DNA of 58,895 nucleotides. Source: Bacteroidaceae bacterium. Its GTDB lineage: Bacteria > Bacteroidota > Bacteroidia > Bacteroidales > Bacteroidaceae. The notes beneath the pieces are model-generated. The model saw nothing but the letters and a program-made list of their open reading frames with translations, searched no databases and had not been told where the DNA came from. The position numbers and the translations under genes are program-made. The stretch is from NCBI GenBank assembly GCA_017458585.1, contig JAFTAJ010000027.1:1-58895 (forward strand), read 5' to 3'. Below are positions 43,219 through 52,230 of the stretch, in pieces (within the stretch, counting starts at the first letter, position 1; each line of letters opens with the position of its first letter).

Positions 43219-44721
43219 TTACTTTACAGAAAAGCGGTAAATCTCGCTGCCTCGCGAGCCCACCACGAAATGATTGTCCACAACAACGGGAGAACTCTCG
43301 AAGTTGTTGACCATGTGTTCGCGGAACAGCACCTTGCCCGTCTTGCCTTCAATGAGATAGGCGTTGCCCGAGCTGTCGCCGGTGAAGATAAAGGCTTGGT
43401 TCTTTTCGTTATAGAAAGCCACGGGGCTTGACCACGCGAAAGCATTGAGTGGAGTGCGATAGACTATCTCGCCAGTCTTCTTGCTGAATGCAGTAAACTC
43501 GGCGTTGCTACTGTTGCCACGCTGACAGATATTGGCAAATATCAAGTCCTCGCAGTCTCCCTTGCCAAGCAACGGTGTGCAGTATAATCCGCCGTCGAAA
43601 TGCTTTCCTCCGATGTTGAGTTTGCGGCAAGGAATCTGCTGTTCCCACACAAGCTGACCGGTGAGTCCGTTAAGCTTGACGAAGTGGCAAATGCCGTTGT
43701 TGCCCTGCTTGTCAACCTCGCAACCGGTATAGATGTAAGGCACGCCGTCAGTCACTTCGCAAACGATGCTACCGTCGATGTCGTCGTGGTTGTTGTAGTG
43801 CCACACAGGGCGCATAGTGTTGAGATTGATGCAGATAACATTTCCGCTGTTGTCGCCAAACCATCCGTAGTTGCTGTAAACGCAGATACTGTTCTCCACT
43901 CCAGGCGCTGCTCCACGGCAACGATAGCGCAGAGCCGTATGGAGCGTGATGGTGTTGTCCTGTACCTTATATTTATATATGGTACCATTCTCGCCAGGCC
44001 AGAACAAGAAACCGCCCACCACCACGGGCGAAGAGTCGAACGCTCCCCAGCTACGCTGGGCCTTGCGGTCGGCACCCGAGAAGAATACTCGTTTATGCTC
44101 ACGCAGGTCAATGGCTACCTGCCCCATCGGAGCAACCTTGGGAATGCCTTGCCCCACAAAGAGCAGGTTGCGCTGCACAGGCTCCAGCGAACAAGTGCCT
44201 TTGATGGGATTGGTAACATCGATATACGGGCGACTCTCTTTGCCATCGCCAAAGTTCAGGAAATAGACGCGGCCACATAGCGAGGCAACAATTATCTCTC
44301 CACTCTTACGCAGGTAAAGCGGCTGTCCCGTCCATCCTGTTCCACCGCCCCATGTGCCCATAGATGTCTTGGACGCATCGAAGAAGGTGTTGAACTGCCA
44401 ATCTTTCACGATGCTGGTGGGAGTGCCCTTCACCGTGCCGCCGTAGTCGGCGTTGCGCAACGTATTGCCACGGAAAGTGAACCACCCTTCCTTGCCGTCA
44501 TACACACTCTCCACAGTGGAAAGGTTGCCATCGGTGGCTGTATCTGCAACCTCGATGGTATAACTCACAGCCGCTGCCGAGGGCAATACGGTGTCTGGCA
44601 AAAGAGCCAGCGGCTCCTCCGTGGCAAGGGTGTCTGCTTCTTCTGTAGAGAGGTCGCCTTTATTGCCGCAAGAAAAGAAGGCAAAGGCAGCTACTATGTA
44701 TAGAAAAAACCTGCTTCTCAT
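43219..44721 (-). CDS. PQQ-like beta-propeller lipoprotein
   Basis: A 500-residue lipoprotein with lipobox FFSC (Cys18). An acidic Ser/Thr-rich linker (about 20-70) leads into WD/PQQ-like propeller blades (GWFTFRGNTLRNADYGG; GKVLFREHMV near the end). Such proteins often act as periplasmic scaffolds, resembling BamB in fold, or bind cell-envelope ligands. No PQQ-dehydrogenase active site is visible. It starts 4 nt inside the small gene at 44718 and converges on the flavoprotein gene. Confidence 0.85.
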   Translation of the reverse strand: MRSRFFLYIVAAFAFFSCGNKGDLSTEEADTLATEEPLALLPDTVLPSAAAVSYTIEVADTATDGNLSTVESVYDGKEGWFTFRGNTLRNADYGGTVKGTPTSIVKDWQFNTFFDASKTSMGTWGGGTGWTGQPLYLRKSGEIIVASLCGRVYFLNFGDGKESRPYIDVTNPIKGTCSLEPVQRNLLFVGQGIPKVAPMGQVAIDLREHKRVFFSGADRKAQRSWGAFDSSPVVVGGFLFWPGENGTIYKYKVQDNTITLHTALRYRCRGAAPGVENSICVYSNYGWFGDNSGNVICINLNTMRPVWHYNNHDDIDGSIVCEVTDGVPYIYTGCEVDKQGNNGICHFVKLNGLTGQLVWEQQIPCRKLNIGGKHFDGGLYCTPLLGKGDCEDLIFANICQRGNSSNAEFTAFSKKTGEIVYRTPLNAFAWSSPVAFYNEKNQAFIFTGDSSGNAYLIEGKTGKVLFREHMVNNFESSPVVVDNHFVVGSRGSEIYRFSVK

Positions 44722-44912
44722 TCTGCTATCATCTCCTTGAATCGCTTGAGTATGTGTAACCTTTCTTCCTCTGTGAGTGTCGGAAACCTCTCCTCCAGCA
44801 AGCGCAGCAACACCTCTGCGGCACGTTTGCGCTCAGCGGCCTGCCCTGCTCTTACTCCGCTGGCATAGCCGCCGTGAGGCAATAGTGCTCTGTTGAAATT
44901 GCCGTCGCTCAT
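44718..44912 (-). CDS. small basic/helical protein upstream of the propeller gene
   Basis: A 64-residue cytoplasmic protein with a charged amphipathic helix (AERKRAAEVLLRLLEERF) and a second helix. Its stop overlaps the start of the propeller lipoprotein by 4 nt, so translation is coupled. No family is recognised. Confidence 0.55.
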   Translation of the reverse strand: MSDGNFNRALLPHGGYASGVRAGQAAERKRAAEVLLRLLEERFPTLTEEERLHILKRFKEMIAE

Positions 44913-44916
44913 TTAA

Positions 44917-44939
44917 TGGTCAATGGTCAATGGTCAATA
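44917..44939. repeat. 7-nt TCAATGG array before the small gene
   Basis: Three to four units lie 5 nt upstream of the start codon at 44912 (minus strand), where a leader or ribosome-binding region would be. Confidence 0.8.
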
Positions 44940-44950
44940 GAATATCGCGA

Positions 44951-45024
44951 GAGCCTTGTCAGTGGTCGCGCCGTCTCGAAAGAGCAAGGATGCTCTTTAG
45001 GCGCGGGCTGACGTTAAAAGGCTC
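44951..45024. other. long imperfect hairpin downstream of purC
   Basis: Four nested arm pairs are visible: GAGCCTT/AAGGCTC, GTCAG/CTGAC, GCGCC/GGCGC and AAAGAGCA/TGCTCTTT with loop AGGA. No strong T-run follows on either strand. It could be a processed RNA end, a small structured RNA or a mobile hairpin element. Confidence 0.6.
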
Positions 45025-45036
45025 GAGAGCGAAGCG

Positions 45037-45978
45037 TCAATTCAGATATTCCTCCACATTGCGGCGGATGCGCTCAGCCACATCGGCAGTATCCTCGCGG
45101 ACAAAAGTCTCGCCGGTGATATGCTCATAGAGCTCGATGTAGCGGTTGGAGATACCCTCCACAATGGCGGGTGTCATCTCGGGCACCTGTTGGCCGGCCT
45201 TGCCTTGGAAACCATTGTCCATCAGCCACTCCCTGACAAACTCTTTGGAGAGCTGCTTCTGCGGCTCACCCTTAAGGAACTTCTCCTCGTAGCCCTCGCT
45301 GTAGAAATAGCGGCTGGAGTCAGGGGTGTGAATCTCGTCCATGAGATAAATCTGTCCGTCGTGCTTGCCAAACTCATACTTGGTGTCCACCAGAATGAGT
45401 CCACGCTTGGCGGCTATCTCCGTGCCACGCTTGAAGAGGGCAAGGGTATATTTCTCGAGCAGCTCATACTCCTCGGGGGTGGCCAGACCGCGCTCCAGTA
45501 TCTCTGCCTTGCTGATGTCGGCATCGTGTTCGCCTATCTCTGCCTTGGTGGTCGGGGTGATGATAGGCTCGGGGAATTTCTGATTTTCCCTCATTCCATC
45601 GGGGAGTTTCACCCCACATATCTCACGCACACCACTCTTGTATGCCCTCCATGCGCTACCGCACAGATAGCCACGTACAATCATCTCGAGCGGGAAGCCC
45701 TCGCAGAAGACACCCACCGTGACCATTGGGTCGGGAGTGGCCAATTTCCAGTTGGGACAAATATCTACGGTTTCATCGAGAAATTTTGCTGCAATCTGAT
45801 TGAGCATCTGTCCCTTGTAAGGAATGCCCTCGGGCAGTATTACATCAAATGCGGAGATGCGGTCGGTAGCCACCATCACGAGGCGGTCGCCAAGGTTGTA
45901 CACATCACGGACCTTGCCATGGTAAACACCCTGCTGGCCCTTGAAATTGAATTCTGTCTTTGTTAAAGCGCGTGCCAT
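45037..45978 (-). CDS. purC: phosphoribosylaminoimidazole-succinocarboxamide synthase
   Basis: This 313-residue enzyme joins CAIR and aspartate with ATP in purine synthesis. Family motifs: GKVRDVY near the start, [28 protein letters not shown] and [11 protein letters not shown]. Length and start match the long-type SAICAR synthetase of Bacteroidota. It lies 60 nt downstream of phoH on the same strand, with a TTAGGAG-type array between them. Confidence 0.95.
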   Translation of the reverse strand: MARALTKTEFNFKGQQGVYHGKVRDVYNLGDRLVMVATDRISAFDVILPEGIPYKGQMLNQIAAKFLDETVDICPNWKLATPDPMVTVGVFCEGFPLEMIVRGYLCGSAWRAYKSGVREICGVKLPDGMRENQKFPEPIITPTTKAEIGEHDADISKAEILERGLATPEEYELLEKYTLALFKRGTEIAAKRGLILVDTKYEFGKHDGQIYLMDEIHTPDSSRYFYSEGYEEKFLKGEPQKQLSKEFVREWLMDNGFQGKAGQQVPEMTPAIVEGISNRYIELYEHITGETFVREDTADVAERIRRNVEEYLN

Positions 45979-46019
45979 ATTGATTTGTTTTTAAGTTTTA
46001 TATCTGCTGTTTGTTTGAA

Positions 46020-46062
46020 GCTCCTAACTCCTAACTCCTCACTCCTCACTCCTAACTCCTTT
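46020..46062. repeat. 7-nt CTCCTAA/CTCCTCA array over the phoH end
   Basis: Six to seven units. On the minus strand they encode the last residues of PhoH (GVRSEE) and its stop, then continue between the genes, exactly as at 3782 for the membrane protein. Confidence 0.8.
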
Positions 46063-46983
46063 CTCATACGCCTCCACTATGCGCGTAACGAGTCGGTGGC
46101 GCACTATGTCGCTCTGATCGAGATGCACGAAGGAGATTCCCTCCACATCCTTCAAGATATGGAACGCCTCTATCAAGCCCGAGCGCTGCGACAGCGGCAG
46201 GTCTATCTGTGTAACATCGCCCGTGATAATCATCTTGGTATTGGCACCCATGCGAGTGAGAAACATCTTTATCTGGCTGGAGGTAGTGTTTTGCGCCTCG
46301 TCGAGGATGACCACAGCGTCGTTGAGTGTGCGTCCACGCATAAAGGCAAGGGGAGCTATCTGTATCACGTTCTGCTCCATATACTCCTGCAGCTTGGCAT
46401 GGGGAATCATCTCCTCCAGCGCGTCGTACAGCGGCTGCAGATACGGGTCTATCTTCTCCTTCATATCGCCCGGCAGGAAGCCGAGTTTCTCACCAGCCTC
46501 CACAGCGGGACGACTGAGCACGATGCGCCTTATCTCCTTGCGTTTGAGGCTGCGCACCGCCAGCGCTATGCTGATAAAGGTCTTACCCGTACCGGCAGGG
46601 CCGATGGCAAACACCATGTCGCTGTGCTCAAACGCCTGTATCAGTTTTATCTGGTTGCCACTGCGTGCACGGATAGGCTTGCCCGTAGTGCTATAGACGA
46701 TGACATGTTCGGCGCTCTCCTCGCGGGTCTTGCCGCCGTTGAGCAGCTGCACTATGTCCTCCTCGTTCAGGGCGTTGTACTTGGCGCAATGCTCCACCAA
46801 CTTGTCGTACAATGTAGAGAAAGCCCTGATGTCGTCCTCCGAGCCCATGGCCTTGACGATATTGTCGCGGGCGAGGATGCGCAGCTTCGGAAAGAGCGAC
46901 TTTATCATGCGCATATTGGCGTTGCCCGCTCCATAAAAGACCACGGGTGCCACCTCCTCAAGGACAAACACTTTTTCTATCAT
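46039..46983 (-). CDS. phoH: PhoH-like ATPase
   Basis: This 314-residue cytoplasmic P-loop ATPase of the PhoH family, often linked to RNA metabolism under stress, has Walker A GPAGTGKT at 128-135 and Walker B VVILDEAQN. The N-terminal region resembles the KH-like part of PhoH/YbeZ. The C-terminal GVRSEE is encoded by a 7-nt array. The leader contains an 8-nt CTAAACGA array, and the promoter is at 47050. Functional assignment beyond ATPase is inference. Confidence 0.92.
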   Translation of the reverse strand: MIEKVFVLEEVAPVVFYGAGNANMRMIKSLFPKLRILARDNIVKAMGSEDDIRAFSTLYDKLVEHCAKYNALNEEDIVQLLNGGKTREESAEHVIVYSTTGKPIRARSGNQIKLIQAFEHSDMVFAIGPAGTGKTFISIALAVRSLKRKEIRRIVLSRPAVEAGEKLGFLPGDMKEKIDPYLQPLYDALEEMIPHAKLQEYMEQNVIQIAPLAFMRGRTLNDAVVILDEAQNTTSSQIKMFLTRMGANTKMIITGDVTQIDLPLSQRSGLIEAFHILKDVEGISFVHLDQSDIVRHRLVTRIVEAYEKGVRSEE

Positions 46984-46999
46984 TGCCTTAACAGCTAAT

Positions 47000-47040
47000 T
47001 TCCTAAACGACTAAACGACTAATTTTCTAAACGACTAAAC
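47000..47040. repeat. 8-nt CTAAACGA array in the phoH leader
   Basis: Five units, one degenerate (CTAATTTT), lie between the phoH -7 box and its start codon, so they are in the 5' untranslated region. Confidence 0.8.
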
Positions 47041-47049
47041 TATTTGAGG

Positions 47050-47057
47050 CAAATTTA
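47050..47057 (-). promoter_or_regulatory. -7 box TAAATTTG for phoH
   Basis: On the minus strand the box lies 66 nt upstream of the phoH ATG, with the 8-nt array in between. Confidence 0.5.
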
Positions 47058-47101
47058 GTAAGAAATCATCATTTTTAGTAGCTTTTGTAGCCGAAAAGGA
47101 C

Positions 47102-47109
47102 TATTTTTG
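47102..47109 (+). promoter_or_regulatory. -7 box TATTTTTG for the DUF5715-like gene
   Basis: The box supports the ATG at 47131 over an upstream in-frame TTG at 47107 within the box. Confidence 0.5.
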
Positions 47110-47130
47110 TACTTGTTTTCGATTATCGCA

Positions 47131-47895
47131 ATGAAATTGTCGCCCCCACTCAGCAAGAAACTCATCTTTGAGGTGGCTTTTCTGGCCATCGTCATCATAC
47201 TGTTTGTCGTCAAGACATGCTCGCCCTCAGAGTCTGCCGTCAGCCTCGATGGCACCGACAGCGTGGATGTCTTTCTGACGCAGGCGCTCCATGCCCCACT
47301 GCCCAACGAAGCTCCAGCCAAGGCGCACCGCTTGCTGGGGGTGAGCAGCTACGAGACAGCCTTCCCCGACATCAACGACGAGCAGCTGGTGTCGGCTCAG
47401 CGCCACGGCATCAAGCCGCTGCAAGACCGCAAGCAACTCAAGGACTTGGCGCAAAGCAAGCTGGAGCCCGTTTACCGGTGCCCATTCTACCATGTGGACA
47501 ACCTGAAGAGCTCCGTGCCCTACCTCGTGCCGAGGGCGAAGAGGCTGCTCGATGTCATTGGGCGCAACTTCACCGACTCGCTACAGATGAAGCACCTGCC
47601 ACTGGCGCGACTCACCGTTACCTCCGTGTTGCGCACCATCGACGATGTCAACAAGCTGCAAGGCTCCAATGTCAACTCCACGCCCAACAGCTGCCACTTC
47701 TATGCCACCACCTTCGACATCAGCTACACACGCTATCAGCCTGGCGTGAGCATCGACGGCAAGCCTCAGCGCCTGGTGCGTGACGACACACTCAAATGGG
47801 TGCTCAGCGAAGTGCTGCGCGACCTGCGCCAGGCCGGCACCTGCCATGTCAAGCACGAGAGAAAGCAAGGCTGCTTCCACATAACCGTCAAATAA
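47131..47895 (+). CDS. DUF5715-like membrane-anchored protein (M15-peptidase-like motif)
   Basis: This 254-residue protein has an N-terminal membrane anchor at about 11-28. The folded part contains VTSVLRTIDDVNKLQ and NSCHFYATTFDISY. The latter resembles the SxHxxGxAxD zinc site of D-Ala-D-Ala peptidases of the M15 group, so a peptidoglycan-related role is plausible. The family is recognised from Bacteroidota as DUF5715 with moderate confidence. truA follows after 29 nt that contain a 7-nt CCTAATT array. Confidence 0.7.
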   Translation: MKLSPPLSKKLIFEVAFLAIVIILFVVKTCSPSESAVSLDGTDSVDVFLTQALHAPLPNEAPAKAHRLLGVSSYETAFPDINDEQLVSAQRHGIKPLQDRKQLKDLAQSKLEPVYRCPFYHVDNLKSSVPYLVPRAKRLLDVIGRNFTDSLQMKHLPLARLTVTSVLRTIDDVNKLQGSNVNSTPNSCHFYATTFDISYTRYQPGVSIDGKPQRLVRDDTLKWVLSEVLRDLRQAGTCHVKHERKQGCFHITVK

Positions 47896-47924
47896 ATTCC
47901 TAATTCCTAATTTCTAATTCCTCC

Positions 47925-48656
47925 ATGCGCTACTGCATCATCTTCGCCTACGACGGCACCGCCTACCACGGCTGGCAGCTGCAGCCCAATGCCCCCACCG
48001 TGCAACGAGCACTGGAGGAAGCCCTCCGCATGGTGCTACGCGCCGATGTGGGCGTGGTGGGAGCAGGGCGCACCGACACCGGAGTGCATGCCCGGATGAT
48101 GGCGTGCCATTTCGACTACGAGAAAGAGTTGGACTGCGCCCATCTCGCCTTTAAACTCAACTGCCTGCTGCCCTCCGACATCGCCGTCAGCGAGGTGAAG
48201 GCCGTGGCCGACGACTGGCACGCCCGCTTCAGTGCCATCGCGCGTACGTACCAATATTATATTATCACGCGCAAGGACGCTTTCCTCCATCCCTATGCCC
48301 TGCGCCTCTACTTCCCCCTCGATGTGGAGCGGATGAACGAGGCCGCACGCCTGCTGCTGACCCACGACGACTTCGGATGCTTCTGCAAGTCGCACTCCGA
48401 CAACAAGACCAACCTCTGCACCGTCACCGAGGCGCAGTGGACCACTACGGACGACGGAACGCTGGTGTTCCGCATTACCGCCAACCGCTTCCTGCGCAAC
48501 ATGGTCCGGGCCATCGTCGGCACCCTCCTTGAGGTTGGCAAGGGCAAGATGAGCATCGACGACTTCCGTCAGGTGCTGCTCAGCGGCAAGCGCACCGAGG
48601 CAGGCGAGTCAGTCCCCGCCAAAGGACTGTTCCTCCAAGAAATCACCTACCCTTAA
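47925..48656 (+). CDS. truA: tRNA pseudouridine(38-40) synthase
   Basis: A 243-residue enzyme that forms pseudouridine at positions 38-40 of tRNAs. The catalytic motif GRTDTGVHA has Asp51. AYDGTAYHGWQ at the start and NRFLRNMVRAIVG near the end are TruA signatures. Length is normal. It is probably cotranscribed with the DUF5715-like gene. Confidence 0.95.
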   Translation: MRYCIIFAYDGTAYHGWQLQPNAPTVQRALEEALRMVLRADVGVVGAGRTDTGVHARMMACHFDYEKELDCAHLAFKLNCLLPSDIAVSEVKAVADDWHARFSAIARTYQYYIITRKDAFLHPYALRLYFPLDVERMNEAARLLLTHDDFGCFCKSHSDNKTNLCTVTEAQWTTTDDGTLVFRITANRFLRNMVRAIVGTLLEVGKGKMSIDDFRQVLLSGKRTEAGESVPAKGLFLQEITYP

Positions 48657-48658
48657 AA

Positions 48659-48752
48659 TTCTCCCCCTATAAATTGGCTCAACCTTGGAATCCCCATTCA
48701 GGGGGAACTTAAGAGGGTCTGGGGAGTGGCCAAAGGCCGAGGGGGTGTGTAC
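48659..48752 (+). repeat. divergent palindromic C/G-run element after truA
   Basis: CTCCCCCTAT, AATCCCCATTCAGGGGGA and GAGGGGGTGTGTAC share the ends of the mini-element family but carry extra sequence in the middle. It lies in the truA to transporter gap. Confidence 0.65.
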
Positions 48753-48770
48753 AGTCGAGCGCGAAGCGCA

Positions 48771-48945
48771 ATAACTTCTGAGGAGCCGCAGGCTCCGATA
48801 ACTTCTGAGCGAAGCGATAACTTCTGAGGAGCCGCAGGCTCCGATAACTTCTGAGCGAAGCGATAACTTCTGAGGAGCCGCAGGCTCCGATAACTTCTGA
48901 GCGAAGCGATAACTTCTGAGGAGCCGCAGGCTCCGATAACTTCTT
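48771..48945 (+). repeat. 46-nt tandem repeat, four copies, next to a start codon
   Basis: Each 46-nt unit contains ATAACTTCTGAGGAGCCGCA then GGCTCC, and a shorter ATAACTTCTGAGCGAAGC. The hairpin GGAGCC-GCA-GGCTCC recurs at exact 46-nt spacing (48782, 48828, 48874, 48920). The array stops 4 nt before the transporter ATG at 48950, so it occupies the whole ribosome-binding region. Confidence 0.92.
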
Positions 48946-48949
48946 AAAT

Positions 48950-50746
48950 ATGACCGAACTGATATTCCTTGGTTTTAACATCCATGCGTGGATAACCATC
49001 CTCACCGTCTTTTCAATGTTCACCGTGCTGCTGTTCACCAAGTGGCGCAGCGACATCGTCTTCCTCGGAGCCATCGGCGTGCTCTACGTCACCGGCGTCC
49101 TTGATGCCAAGGACGCCTTCTCGGGCTTCAGCAACACCTCGGTAGTCACCGTGGGAGTGCTGTTTGTGGTCGTGGCGGGCCTGATGTACACCGGTGTGCT
49201 GCAATATATAGTGAGGTATCTGCTTGGAGCGCCCAAGAGCTACTCCAGGGCGGTGATGCGGCTGATGATGCCCGTTGCCGTGCTCAGTTCGTTTCTGAGC
49301 AACACAACGGTAGTGTCGCTCTTCGTCAACGTTGTCAAGATGTGGGCGAAGAAGCTCAACATCTCGCCCTCCAAACTGCTCATCCCCTTGAGCTATGCCT
49401 CGGGCATGGGCGGCGTGTGCACCCTCATCGGCACCCCTCCCAACCTGATTATCAGCGGACTCTACGAGGAGAAGACGGGAGAGTCCATGAACATCCTGGC
49501 CACCGCCCTGCCCGGACTGTTCTGCCTCGCCATCGGTGTGCTGTCGGTCATCGCCTTACGGCGCCTGCTGCCCGACCGCAAGGTACCTGAGAGCGCCTTC
49601 GACTCGCCGAGCGACTACACCGTGGAGTTGCAGGTTCCGTCCGACAATCCCTATATCGGCAAGACACTGGGCGAGGCCGGCCTGTTCCGCGTCAAGGGCG
49701 GCAGCCTGATAGAGATGTTCCGCTTCGACGATATCCCCACGCCCGTAAGGGAGGACGAGCTCATCATGGGTGGTGACCATCTTATCTATGCCGGTCAGAT
49801 AGACGAGCTGATAGAGATGGCGTACAACCACCAACTGGTGAGTGCCGACCACCATATCTTCTCCATGAGCGAGATAGACACCCATTCGCGGTTGCGCACG
49901 GCCTACATCACCTTTGGCAGCAGCCTGATAGGCAAGACCATTGGCGGCAGCACCTTTGAGAAAGACAACAATGTGACGCTGGCAGCCGTCGCCCGTCGTG
50001 GTGAGCGCATCAACCAGGCGCCGCGCAGCGTGGAGCTGAAGGCTGGCGACACCCTGCTGCTGGTGTGCCCCAAGCAAGCCAACATCAACTCCTCGTCATT
50101 GCAGCGCGACCTCCACTTCTTTGACTCCGATGCCGTGCCCAACATCGGCACCGGCACCATCGTCTCCACCCTAATCATGATAGCCATGGTCGCCCTCTCG
50201 GCCCTCGGCGTCCTGCCGCTGCTCCACTGTGCCTTCATCGCAGCCGCCGCCATGCTCATCTGCCGCTGCTGCAACATGGAGCAAGCCATGCGCTCCATCA
50301 ACTGGGAGATACTGATGGTCTTCGCCGGCAGCGCCGTCCTCGGCCTCGCCATACAAAATACGGGCATCGCCGAGCGGCTGGCCTTCGGCATCCTCGATGT
50401 GTGCGGCTCCAACCCCATCGTAGTGATGGCAGCCATCTGCTTTGTAGGCACCTTCATCACCGAGTTCATCTCCAACACCGCGGCGGGAGCCATGTTCTTC
50501 CCCATTATGTATCAAGCGGCGGTGCATCTGGGCTACGACCCCTTCCCCTTCCTCATAGCCCTGATGGTCAGCGTCAGCAGCAGCTTTGCCACACCCATCG
50601 GCTCGCCCACCCACATGCTGGTGTATGCCCCTGGCGGCTACCGCTTCAGCGACTTCATGCGCATTGGTCTGCCGATGAACCTCATCATCCTCGCAGCCAA
50701 TATCCTCATCGTCAACATCGTCTATCCGCTGACGCCCTTACAGTAA
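48950..50746 (+). CDS. SLC13/DASS-type anion transporter with two RCK_C domains
   Basis: This 598-residue inner-membrane transporter has about ten to twelve helices in two halves. The conserved SNT-containing loops are SNTTVVSL in the first half and SNTAAGAMFFP in the second, and the GSPTHMLVY motif is near the end. Two TrkA_C/RCK_C domains occupy residues about 210-370. Family members carry dicarboxylates, sulfate or phosphate with sodium. The upstream region is a hairpin-rich tandem repeat rather than a normal leader. Confidence 0.88.
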   Translation: MTELIFLGFNIHAWITILTVFSMFTVLLFTKWRSDIVFLGAIGVLYVTGVLDAKDAFSGFSNTSVVTVGVLFVVVAGLMYTGVLQYIVRYLLGAPKSYSRAVMRLMMPVAVLSSFLSNTTVVSLFVNVVKMWAKKLNISPSKLLIPLSYASGMGGVCTLIGTPPNLIISGLYEEKTGESMNILATALPGLFCLAIGVLSVIALRRLLPDRKVPESAFDSPSDYTVELQVPSDNPYIGKTLGEAGLFRVKGGSLIEMFRFDDIPTPVREDELIMGGDHLIYAGQIDELIEMAYNHQLVSADHHIFSMSEIDTHSRLRTAYITFGSSLIGKTIGGSTFEKDNNVTLAAVARRGERINQAPRSVELKAGDTLLLVCPKQANINSSSLQRDLHFFDSDAVPNIGTGTIVSTLIMIAMVALSALGVLPLLHCAFIAAAAMLICRCCNMEQAMRSINWEILMVFAGSAVLGLAIQNTGIAERLAFGILDVCGSNPIVVMAAICFVGTFITEFISNTAAGAMFFPIMYQAAVHLGYDPFPFLIALMVSVSSSFATPIGSPTHMLVYAPGGYRFSDFMRIGLPMNLIILAANILIVNIVYPLTPLQ

Positions 50747-50761
50747 GCAGTAATCTGCTAC

Positions 50762-51004
50762 CTATTTCTTCGCGTTCCCTTTGCAGTATTTGCATAGGTG
50801 GCGGCCTTTCTTGATGGCCTCAGCCATGCTGATCTGCTTCACCTCGCCCTTGCAGCTCTTCAGGGCATCGCATTTCTGGCTGAGATGGTACGACTTGGCG
50901 GCCTTGCCGGTGCAGATATACACCCTGGCGTTCTTCTTAATCTGTGCGGAAGCGCTGCTGCACAGTAGCGCCATTGCCGCAATAAGGGTTAGGATGTTTT
51001 TCAT
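50762..51004 (-). CDS. small secreted cysteine-rich protein
   Basis: An 80-residue protein with a signal peptide (1-20). The mature part holds Cys31, Cys45, Cys51 and the pair Cys71-x2-Cys74 in the pattern YHLSQKCDALKSC, then GRHLCKYC. This pattern occurs as a small metal-binding module in some nuclease and envelope proteins. The ATG at 51004 gives the signal peptide; longer in-frame starts would run into the YhcG gene. Confidence 0.8.
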   Translation of the reverse strand: MKNILTLIAAMALLCSSASAQIKKNARVYICTGKAAKSYHLSQKCDALKSCKGEVKQISMAEAIKKGRHLCKYCKGNAKK

Positions 51005-51071
51005 AACGTCTATTCTTTTAATTAATTGTCCCGAATTCGATACAAATAGGGCTGCCACATGACCACCCCGC

Positions 51072-52106
51072 CTATTGTCCCAACAGCCTATCCAGTTGCG
51101 CTTGCAATTCCTCACGATTTGGCAGATAAAGCTGATAACGAGCGGCAAAAAGTTGATTGTCTATACCCTGAAGAGCATACTCCATCAAGAGTTCGTCTTT
51201 TCTTGCACCCAACACAATGCCTACAGGAGGATTATCATTCTGTTGGCATACCTCATTCTTGAAATAGTTCAGATAGAGATTCATATGCCCGATGTCGCTG
51301 TGCTTTATCTCTGATCGTTTCAGGTCTATCAGAACATAACATTTCAGGATGGCATGATAGAACACCAAGTCCACCTTGAAACGGCGACTACCGATTGGGA
51401 CAACATACTGCCTCCCAATAAAGGCGAAGCCACGCCCTAACTCCAGCAGGAATTGCTCCATGTGGGACTTCAGCGCATCTTCCAGTTCCTTCTCCTTGTA
51501 GCGTCTCTGGCGAGGTAGTCCGGCAAACTCCAACACAAACGGGTCGCGGATGATATCCGCTGCTGTCTGTACCTGATGCCCCTCGTTCGCAAGGGCCAGA
51601 ACACCATCTTTGTCTGTACTAAGTGCAAGACGCTGAAACAGCGAGGAATTGATTTGACGTCTCAACTCTCTTACCTTCCACCCCTCTTTGATACACTCCT
51701 TCATGTAGAACTGCATCTCCAACGGTTCGTCACACTTTAGCAACTCTAAATAATGGCTCCAGCTCAATTTGTGTGACACTGTCGCACATTTTGGAAAAGC
51801 GAGGTAAAATTTTCGCATATATGTCAGTACCGAACGGCTAAATCCTCGGCCTCTTAATCTCGTCAAGTCTTTGGATAAGTTAACCAACAACCTATCTCCA
51901 TACTTAGCTTTAGCATTACCACCTTGTTCGAACTCAACAATATACTGCCCTGTTTGCCAGTTTGCATCCAATAGTTCTGTGTTGATTGCAAGTGCAGCCT
52001 TATTTTTCGCATTCTCCCAAAGATCGGAAATTTGTGAGACAAGTCTCACATATTCCGAATCGCCGGTTTGCAATAAACCCTTTGCTGTTGTTAAATCGTT
52101 TGCCAT
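51072..52106 (-). CDS. YhcG/DUF1016-family PD-(D/E)xK nuclease
   Basis: This 344-residue protein has the helical DUF1016 N-domain (LWENAKNKAALAINTELL; TRLRGRGFS) and a C-terminal PD-(D/E)xK fold with Asp246 and Asp261-Leu-Lys263 (FKVDLVFYH; VLIDLKRSE). Such proteins frequently travel with restriction systems and mobile DNA; their cellular target is not settled. It is last in the leftward defence island, 124 nt after the ApeA-like gene. That gap contains a CATCTTA-type array (52141-52172), so it may have its own promoter. Confidence 0.85.
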   Translation of the reverse strand: MANDLTTAKGLLQTGDSEYVRLVSQISDLWENAKNKAALAINTELLDANWQTGQYIVEFEQGGNAKAKYGDRLLVNLSKDLTRLRGRGFSRSVLTYMRKFYLAFPKCATVSHKLSWSHYLELLKCDEPLEMQFYMKECIKEGWKVRELRRQINSSLFQRLALSTDKDGVLALANEGHQVQTAADIIRDPFVLEFAGLPRQRRYKEKELEDALKSHMEQFLLELGRGFAFIGRQYVVPIGSRRFKVDLVFYHAILKCYVLIDLKRSEIKHSDIGHMNLYLNYFKNEVCQQNDNPPVGIVLGARKDELLMEYALQGIDNQLFAARYQLYLPNREELQAQLDRLLGQ

Positions 52107-52140
52107 ATATTCTATAACGTTTTTATTCTGTTTCTATTAT

Positions 52141-52172
52141 CACATCTTACCTCTTCCTTCTAACATCTTACA
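52141..52172. repeat. 7-nt CATCTTA array in the defence island
   Basis: Four units (CATCTTAC, CTCTTCC, ATCTTAC types) lie between the ApeA-like and YhcG genes. Confidence 0.65.
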
Positions 52173-52230
52173 TCTCTTTAGTATGAAGAACTCGGAAAAG
52201 TTACATATTTCATTAGACTTCTTCATACTT

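Noticed and set aside
48771-48945. Possible CRISPR array from 46-nt repeats
   Set aside because: The whole 46-nt unit is repeated, so there are no variable spacers.
50762-51148. Longer form of the small secreted protein starting at 51148
   Set aside because: The extension overlaps the YhcG gene and would bury the signal peptide inside the protein.
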